12,728 bases of DNA from Christensenellaceae bacterium (GTDB lineage Bacteria; Bacillota; Clostridia; Christensenellales; DTU072), in assembly GCA_031260775.1 (NCBI GenBank), contig JAISKW010000075.1, positions 1-12,728 on the forward strand, in the 5' to 3' direction. Shown piece after piece: positions 7,338 to 12,728 of the stretch (position 1 is its first letter; each line of letters begins with the position of its first letter). A program made the position numbers and the translations under genes. The notes under the pieces were generated by a model, which was not told the origin of the DNA, did no database searches, and saw only the letters and a list, made by a program, of their open reading frames with translations.

Positions 7338-8690
7338 ATGTATTTATTGAAAAATTCTTTGAAAAACATCGGCAGAAATGCAGGACGCAATTTGCTGATA
7401 GGGATAATCCTGTTTGTGATTATCGGGGCGACCGCGGTGGCAATTTTAATTAATACCGCAACAAAAGCAATTATCGACGATTACCGAACGCGGTTCGGCT
7501 CTGAGGTAACGCTTAGCTTAGACTACGGCAAGGCAATCGACGGCGGCGCGTACACCGACACAGGCGAAAACGGCTTGGCGGTTACGGATATTACGCCGGC
7601 AATGCAACTTGAATTTGCAAAATCCCCATATCTTAAAGAAACCCGTATGACAAGTTCCACTATGGCTAACGTCCCCGGGCTCAAGGTTATGGAGGACTCC
7701 AACGATAATATCTACCGTGTTTGGCTCAACGGGAGTAACACCCCGACAATTTCCGCCGATTTCATAAACGGCAAGCGTAAAATTATTGACGGCGATATTT
7801 ATAAAAACGAAAACGATTGCTTGATAAGCAAGCAGATTGCCGATAAAAACGAGTTGAAAATCGGCGACACTCTTCTGCTTAAGCGCGGCTCAAGTGAATA
7901 CACTTTAACAATTTGCGGAATCTTCGAGGACCACACGATGGACGGTGTAACCCGTCACCCTCTCGAAGCCGTTAACCCCCTGAACAACAGCAATAACGAA
8001 ATTTTAACCGCCATGGAAACCGCCGAAAAAATCGGTGTGGAAAGCTTGGCTGCGACCTACTACTTAAAAGACCCTTCGACTTTAGACAAGTTCAAAGCCG
8101 ACCTGCTCAACAAAGGTTTGCCGGGTTACTACAACGTCAAAACCGATGAGGCGGGATACAAAGCCGTTGTAGGCCCTATGGAAAATATGCAGGGCATAAC
8201 CAACACGTTTATGATTGTCGTATTGGCAGTCGGCGCGGTTATTCTCCTTCTTGTTTCCGCAATGGCGGCAAGGGAAAGGAAATACGAAATAGGCGTTTTG
8301 CGGGCTATGGGTATGAGTAAAGGCAAGGTCGTAACGGGGTTTGCCGTTGAAATGCTGCTTATTACCGTCGTGTGCCTCGGCATAGGATTGGGACTTTCGG
8401 CACTCATTGCACAGCCTATCGGCAACTCGTTACTGCAAAGTCAAATAGAACTCGCGCAAGAAGCGGCGAAGAACGGCTTAGTTACCGTAACCACTATAGA
8501 CACCGGCGCGCTCGCGGCGGCGGCGGCAAGCACCGTCACGGCGTTGTCGGAAATCAAAATTGCACTTAGCGGTATGGCGGCGTTAGAAATTTCTTTGGTC
8601 GCTATCGGTTTGGCGATTGCGTCAAGCTTAATAGGAATTATCAGAATTATGCGCTATGAACCAATGCGCATTTTATCAGAAAGGGGTTAA
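7338..8690 (+). CDS. ABC transporter permease, MacB/FtsX type
   Basis: From the ATG at 7338 the protein has 450 residues and the classic four-helix layout. TM1 is at about 18-40, followed by a large extracytoplasmic MacB periplasmic-core-like domain (about 45-285), TM2 at about 290-310, TM3 at about 335-358 and TM4 at about 412-436. The cytoplasmic stretch ARERKYEIGVLRAMGMSKGK (311-330) and the ending MRYEPMRILSERG are typical of FtsX-fold permeases of the mechanotransmission class. These couple ATP hydrolysis to export or release of peptides, lipids or lipoproteins rather than uptake. I preferred ATG 7338 over an in-frame TTG at 7320 because MYLLKNSLKNIGRN matches the usual N-terminus; neither has a strong Shine-Dalgarno motif. 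The loop between TM3 and TM4 carries an Ala run. No membrane-fusion protein or sensor kinase is adjacent, so the substrate is unknown. Confidence 0.92.
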   Translation: MYLLKNSLKNIGRNAGRNLLIGIILFVIIGATAVAILINTATKAIIDDYRTRFGSEVTLSLDYGKAIDGGAYTDTGENGLAVTDITPAMQLEFAKSPYLKETRMTSSTMANVPGLKVMEDSNDNIYRVWLNGSNTPTISADFINGKRKIIDGDIYKNENDCLISKQIADKNELKIGDTLLLKRGSSEYTLTICGIFEDHTMDGVTRHPLEAVNPLNNSNNEILTAMETAEKIGVESLAATYYLKDPSTLDKFKADLLNKGLPGYYNVKTDEAGYKAVVGPMENMQGITNTFMIVVLAVGAVILLLVSAMAARERKYEIGVLRAMGMSKGKVVTGFAVEMLLITVVCLGIGLGLSALIAQPIGNSLLQSQIELAQEAAKNGLVTVTTIDTGALAAAAASTVTALSEIKIALSGMAALEISLVAIGLAIASSLIGIIRIMRYEPMRILSERG

Positions 8691-8693
8691 AAA

Positions 8694-9374
8694 ATGAGTA
8701 TACTTGAATTAAAAAATGTATCGTATGCCTACAAGGGCGGTGACGGAAAGGTATTAAACGGAGTGAATGCTTCGTTCGAAAAAGGAATAATGTACGCGGT
8801 TATGGGCAAGTCGGGCGCGGGGAAAAGCACCTTATTATCCCTGATTTCGGGGTTGGATTTGCCTACGGAGGGTGAAATTTTATTTGACGGCACCGACTTG
8901 AAAACAGTCAGCCGTGACGCATACCGTGCAAAAAGCATCGGGGTAATCTTCCAAAGCTTTAACCTTTTAACGAACGCGACGGTAATCGATAATATCATAC
9001 TTTCGATGAACATAAGCGGCGTAAAGGGCGGCAATAAGGAGGCTGCATACGCGCTGCTTGAAAAGGTCGGTATCGATAAATCAAAGGCGAACCGCAAGGT
9101 CTTAAAGCTATCGGGCGGCGAACAGCAAAGGGTCGGAATTGCCCGTGCCCTCTCGCACGCTCCCGACATAATTATTGCTGACGAGCCGTCCGGGAATTTG
9201 GACGGGAGTACCGAAGACAGTGTAATGCAATTATTCAAGGATTTGGCGGTTAAGGATAATAAATGCGTGATTATAGTTACCCATTCAAAGAATGTTGCCG
9301 CTTGTGCCGATGAGGTTCTATCAATCAACAACGGTGTATTGTCGCCTATGAAACGCTCAAAATTACTGAAATAA
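8694..9374 (+). CDS. ABC transporter ATP-binding protein, MacB/LolD type
   Basis: The 226-residue ATPase has every expected motif in order: Walker A GKSGAGKST (38-46), the Q-loop Gln87 in IFQSFN, the signature LSGGEQQRV (139-147), Walker B IIIADEP with catalytic Glu164, the D-loop NLD (168-170) and the switch His197 in VTHS. Length and motif wording match the MacB/LolD/FtsE branch, which pairs with FtsX-fold permeases. It begins three bases after the permease stop. AAGGGG at 8681-8686 gives a well-spaced ribosome-binding site, so the two genes form an operon and the products a transporter (two permeases, two ATPases). Its TAA stop at 9372-9374 directly abuts the stop of the convergent radical SAM gene, leaving no room for a terminator between them. 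Confidence 0.95.
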   Translation: MSILELKNVSYAYKGGDGKVLNGVNASFEKGIMYAVMGKSGAGKSTLLSLISGLDLPTEGEILFDGTDLKTVSRDAYRAKSIGVIFQSFNLLTNATVIDNIILSMNISGVKGGNKEAAYALLEKVGIDKSKANRKVLKLSGGEQQRVGIARALSHAPDIIIADEPSGNLDGSTEDSVMQLFKDLAVKDNKCVIIVTHSKNVAACADEVLSINNGVLSPMKRSKLLK

Positions 9375-11165
9375 TTAAACTGTTTTCGCCGTTTTGCACT
9401 GCGCTCCGCAGGCGTTACAGCCGCTTGTTAAGCAATTCCGCGTCGTTACGGCGTCCGTTACGGCTTTCTTAAATTCCCCCCTAAGGTACGCGCTTGTGAC
9501 GGGAAATTTGATAAACGACCACGGCATTGCCTCGTTATCCCCGTACTCCCTGATATAAGCTTCGGCATCGATGCGCGCTTCGGTTGCGCTCTCAAACCAT
9601 TTTGCGTTTGAAAATTTATCGTTCCAACCGTCAAAAACACAGCCGTTTTTATAGGCTGTTACCAACAGTTCGGACAGCTCCCGTCCGCCGCGCGCAAACA
9701 CGCATTCCCAAAACGAGGCGGTTTCCTCGTGCCAATTATACTTAACTCCGCGGAAACGGCGCAGGCTGTCGCGCACTAACCGCTGCCGTCTTGTGCTTTC
9801 CGCGATTGACAACGCGGCACATTTTTCGAACGGCGTTACGGGCTTAGGCACAAATACCGACGTGGACACGGTGATATTCAACGTATGGTTACCGACTTCC
9901 TCGTGGTAAATACGCTTGATACTGTCGACAATTTTGCTTATTCCAAGCAAGTCCGTATCAGTCTCGGTGGGCAGCCCGACCATAAAATACAGCTTCACGC
10001 TCTTGTAGCCTTGCTTAAACGCGAGACGCATCGTCCGCTCGATATCCTCATCCGAAACGTTTTTATTTATGACGTTCCTTAGTCTTTGCGTTCCTGCTTC
10101 GGGGGCAAAGGTCAAGGACGAAATGCGCGACATTGCCGAAATTTCGCTTTTGAACGTATCTAACCGAAGTGATGGCAACTGTAGTTTAACGCTGTTTTGG
10201 GTGCAATATTCTGACAGTTCGGATACCGCTTCTTGGATATACGGATAGTCGCCTGTTGAAAGTGACGAAAGCCCTAATTCGTCCGCGCCGGTTGTATCGA
10301 TTGCGTTTTTCGCCAAATAACAAACCCTGTCCTTGCTCCTAAACCTCAACGGTCGGTTCAAAAATCCCGCTTGACAAAATCTGCAACCGCCGCCGCAACC
10401 GCGGTATAATTCGACGACGGGGCGGTTATGGACGATTCCTAACGACGCGACAAGCGGCTTTTTAATATACGGCGCGTTTTCAAAATCGACTATGCTTGTT
10501 TTTATAACGGTGTAATTTGCATCCTCCCCGTAAAACAGAGGGATATATGCGCCTTCAACCGCACGCATTTCCTCCAAAATTTTCCGCTTATTGCCTTTGT
10601 GTTTATTTACGGCGGTTTTGAGCTTAATTATGAATTCCTCGCCGTCGCCCACGCAAATAATATCGAAAAACTCCGCAAACGGTTCGGGGTTTGCCGCGCA
10701 CGTGCCGCCTGCAACAAGGAGAGGGTACTCCTCTCCGCGCTCCTTTGCATAAAACGGTATGCCGCCTAAATCCAACATATACAGCATTGTCGTATATGCC
10801 AATTCATAAGACAGCGAAAACCCTAAAATATCAAAACTTTTAAGTTCTCTTGCCGTTTCGAGCGAACGGAGTTTTAACCCGTTTTCACGCAATTTGTCCG
10901 CCATATCCGTCCACGGGGCAAAGACCCTCTCGCAAACGCAATCGGCTTCGTCGTTCAAAATTGAATAAAGGAGATTCAACCCTTGGTTACTCATCCCGAC
11001 CTCGTAAACGTCGGGGAACGCCATACAGCAAGATACCGCAAAATCGCCTTTTTTTTCGGGTAAATTGTACTCGCCGCCTAAGTATCTTGCGGGCTTTTCT
11101 ATGTCAAACAGAATTTCGCGATAGTCCACCTTAGAAAACCAGTTTAACCTCAAAAACGTAGTCAT
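9375..11165 (-). CDS. B12-binding-domain radical SAM protein, TIGR03960-like
   Basis: The 596-residue protein opens with IEKPARYLGGEYN (22-34), the typical start of this family. A cobalamin-binding-like domain follows (about 45-190; LGFSLSYELAYT, VAGGTCAANPEP, VGDGEE), without an obvious DxHxxG cobalt-ligand motif. The radical SAM core has Cys257, Cys261 and Cys264 in RGCGGGCRFCQAGF, the 4Fe-4S site, then FAPEAGTQRLRNVINK (353-368) and FMVGLPTETD (394-403). The C-terminus has a Cys cluster at 578, 583, 586 and 590. The reaction of this family is not established. In many Bacillota a DUF2344 (TIGR03936) gene follows it; here the ABC operon converges instead. The start is uncertain: ATG 11165 overlaps the upstream gene by 35 bp, while GTG 11129 lies one base after that gene's stop. 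Both fit the family, and neither has a well-placed ribosome-binding site. Confidence 0.9.
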   Translation of the reverse strand: MTTFLRLNWFSKVDYREILFDIEKPARYLGGEYNLPEKKGDFAVSCCMAFPDVYEVGMSNQGLNLLYSILNDEADCVCERVFAPWTDMADKLRENGLKLRSLETARELKSFDILGFSLSYELAYTTMLYMLDLGGIPFYAKERGEEYPLLVAGGTCAANPEPFAEFFDIICVGDGEEFIIKLKTAVNKHKGNKRKILEEMRAVEGAYIPLFYGEDANYTVIKTSIVDFENAPYIKKPLVASLGIVHNRPVVELYRGCGGGCRFCQAGFLNRPLRFRSKDRVCYLAKNAIDTTGADELGLSSLSTGDYPYIQEAVSELSEYCTQNSVKLQLPSLRLDTFKSEISAMSRISSLTFAPEAGTQRLRNVINKNVSDEDIERTMRLAFKQGYKSVKLYFMVGLPTETDTDLLGISKIVDSIKRIYHEEVGNHTLNITVSTSVFVPKPVTPFEKCAALSIAESTRRQRLVRDSLRRFRGVKYNWHEETASFWECVFARGGRELSELLVTAYKNGCVFDGWNDKFSNAKWFESATEARIDAEAYIREYGDNEAMPWSFIKFPVTSAYLRGEFKKAVTDAVTTRNCLTSGCNACGAQCKTAKTV

Positions 11166-12728
11166 TACCCTTCAAAATTTTGTAAGGCTCTTTCAAATCC
11201 GCGCTTGCAGGGATGTCGCCGCCTACTCCGCGTTGCTTGCCGTCAATGTTCACGACAAGGTGGTTTAGGCGTCCTAACTCGTGGATATGGTTGGCTTTAT
11301 TCAACATTTTGCGCGTATAGGGGTGTACCGAAAACTCGAAAGGCGAAGCTGTATTGATAATAGTGACGGGGTTTTCCTTGCCGACGGTCAGGTAACGGGC
11401 TTCGGTATGGTTGCCGTTTTCTTGCGGACGGGAATAGTCGTAAATGAAGTCCTCCGCCACGCCCTCGTAAACCCTCAAAATCGCGGCAGTGTTGCGGTCA
11501 CAATGGTTTTCGAACCCGCCTTTTGCATAGAATTTAATCGCCTTGTCTTCGCTCCTGAGCCCGAACGTGAAGCCGTAACGTACAAGATTGATTTTTGGTG
11601 TTACCTCCATTTTGAGCGAAACCACGCCGTTATCGGCGAAGCCGTATACGGTTTCAAGAGAACTCAAGTGCGGTGCGCTCCAAACGATGCGGATTTCCGC
11701 GCCGCTCCCCGCAGGTGTTGCGGTGATTTTTTTTGGTTTTAACCCGGCTTCAAGCTTAATAAAGTTCCAATAATCTATGCCCATTACGAGCTTTGCGATT
11801 TTCGCATCAACTTGTTTAAGCGTGTCGTTATCGATAATCGCACGGTCAAAGTTTGGCAGCAGAGGCTCGTTCAAGAGCTCCTTATCGTCCTTTGCGACCG
11901 AAACGATTGCGCCGCGTGTTTTATCCAAAACAAAAGTGAATATGCCCGTTTCGATAACTATTTCGTTTGCGGTATCCTCAATTGCGGCGCGTGAGGGCTG
12001 CTCGCCGTCGCGGCTTTCAACAGTCGGCAATAAGCTCTCATTCAATGCCGTAGGGTTGGTTTTTAGCGGAATTTGCTCATAAGCCACCCTCTCGCCCGCA
12101 CCGTCAAACGCGGACAAGACTACCGAATACTCTGCTTCCGTTTCCTTTTTGACAACGTCAAACGGCAAGTCAATTTCGACCTCGGTTAACGGAGCGCATA
12201 CAACTGCGAACTCCGTAACGGTTTCGGTTTCGCCGTTTTTAATGAGCTCGGCGGTAAACTTAAATTTGCTTAAATCGGTAAAATTGTAGAGGTTTTTAAC
12301 TAAAAATCTGCCTTGAGCGGCGACAAAGTCTATTTTTTGGTAGACCTTACGCACCTCATACGCGGAGGGTTGCGGTTCTCTGTCGCCTCTGAAGATTCCG
12401 TTGCACGAGAAAATCCCGTCGTTCGGCATATCGCCGAAATCACCGCCGTACCGCCATTCGGTAACGCCGTTGTTGTTGAATTTTATGGTTTGGTCGGCAA
12501 AATCCCATATAAAACCGCCGGCGAAAATGTCGTGTTTTTTCCAAATATCCCAATAATCGGCGAAATTGCCGAGGGAATTGCCCATAGCATGCGAATATTC
12601 GCACTCCATATACGGTGTATTTTTGTATCTATCGTACTTAAATCCTGTGCCTAAGCCCAAATTCCACGTCGCACGGCTATGAACGACGTCCTTTTTTTCG
12701 GCGAATTTTGGCATTTTTTCGAGCGGCG
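11131..12728 (-). CDS. lacZ: Beta-galactosidase-type GH2 glycosidase, C-terminal part (cut by window edge)
   Basis: The frame stays open to the window edge (PLEKMPKFAEKK...), so the ATG at 12714 is an internal Met and the N-terminal half is outside. ECEYSHAMGNS contains the family's catalytic nucleophile Glu (codon 12600-12598), with the His and Asn that follow it conserved. GGFIWDFADQ and DFGDMPNDGIFSCNGI hold the equivalents of E. coli Trp568, Phe601 and Asn604. The second half is the Bgal_small_N sandwich domain (NFDRAIIDND, NIDGKQRGVGGD). Proteins of this kind hydrolyse beta-galactosides; without the acid/base half the exact specificity cannot be read. Where E. coli has GGDDSW (Trp999), this sequence has GGDIPA, so an aglycone-site Trp seems to be missing. 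No signal peptide can be judged. It overlaps or abuts the radical SAM gene, suggesting one transcript. Confidence 0.93.
   Translation of the reverse strand, partial: PLEKMPKFAEKKDVVHSRATWNLGLGTGFKYDRYKNTPYMECEYSHAMGNSLGNFADYWDIWKKHDIFAGGFIWDFADQTIKFNNNGVTEWRYGGDFGDMPNDGIFSCNGIFRGDREPQPSAYEVRKVYQKIDFVAAQGRFLVKNLYNFTDLSKFKFTAELIKNGETETVTEFAVVCAPLTEVEIDLPFDVVKKETEAEYSVVLSAFDGAGERVAYEQIPLKTNPTALNESLLPTVESRDGEQPSRAAIEDTANEIVIETGIFTFVLDKTRGAIVSVAKDDKELLNEPLLPNFDRAIIDNDTLKQVDAKIAKLVMGIDYWNFIKLEAGLKPKKITATPAGSGAEIRIVWSAPHLSSLETVYGFADNGVVSLKMEVTPKINLVRYGFTFGLRSEDKAIKFYAKGGFENHCDRNTAAILRVYEGVAEDFIYDYSRPQENGNHTEARYLTVGKENPVTIINTASPFEFSVHPYTRKMLNKANHIHELGRLNHLVVNIDGKQRGVGGDIPASADLKEPYKILKGNDYVFEVKLVF

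Noticed and set aside
8729..9331. Minus-strand open frame of 200 codons opposite the ABC ATPase
   Set aside because: The sense strand encodes a complete ATPase with all motifs; the antisense product is low-complexity and unrecognisable.
9399..9411. CTGCG-CTC-CGCAG mini-hairpin past the ATPase stop, as a terminator
   Set aside because: It is short, lies inside the radical SAM coding region (Cys cluster) and has no T-run on either side.
11281..11742. Plus-strand open frame of 153 codons inside the beta-galactosidase gene
   Set aside because: It is antisense to the conserved Bgal_small_N domain and has no ribosome-binding site or family likeness.

Overview
The window reads as a chromosomal segment of an anaerobic, probably gut-type bacterium of the Clostridia (Bacillota). 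The grounds are a B12-binding-domain radical SAM protein of the TIGR03960 type, a LacZ-type GH2 enzyme, a MacB/FtsX-like ABC pair and a very large lipoprotein built of bacterial Ig-like domains. Base composition is moderate. No tRNA, rRNA, CRISPR array, transposase or phage gene is visible, and the lineage assignment is inference.

Layout. (1) 1-1142: a minus-strand gene for a flavin-type split-barrel protein (114-959). A long hairpin lies just past its stop, and an AT-rich promoter region lies upstream. A clear intrinsic terminator (about 1056-1094) closes the next minus-strand gene. (2) 1143-6947: one 1,934-residue lipoprotein on the minus strand, with a lipobox Cys, several Ig-like domains, a central stretch with a diverged Tyr-x6-Trp-x-Asp repeat, and an MBG-like C-terminal region. 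(3) 6948-7337: a 390-bp divergent intergenic region holding a probable promoter for the lipoprotein, a small inverted repeat, a REP-like degenerate palindrome (TGTCA...TGACA) and a large hairpin ending in seven T residues in the leader of the ABC genes. (4) 7338-9374: a plus-strand operon for a MacB/FtsX-type permease and its ATPase. (5) 9375-12728: a minus-strand unit with the 3' part of a beta-galactosidase-type enzyme (cut by the window edge) and the radical SAM gene, which overlap by up to 35 bp.

How the genes fit together. The lipoprotein, the ABC exporter and the GH2 enzyme fit a cell that interacts with host or plant glycans, but nothing in the sequence links them into one pathway. The ABC operon and the radical SAM gene converge with no space between them: the two stop codons together make the palindrome TAATTA. 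No complete new defence or mobile system is evident. The points most worth a second look are the repeat region of the giant lipoprotein, the structured leader before the ABC operon, the tandem split-barrel protein, and a probable loss of an aglycone-site Trp in the LacZ-like enzyme.
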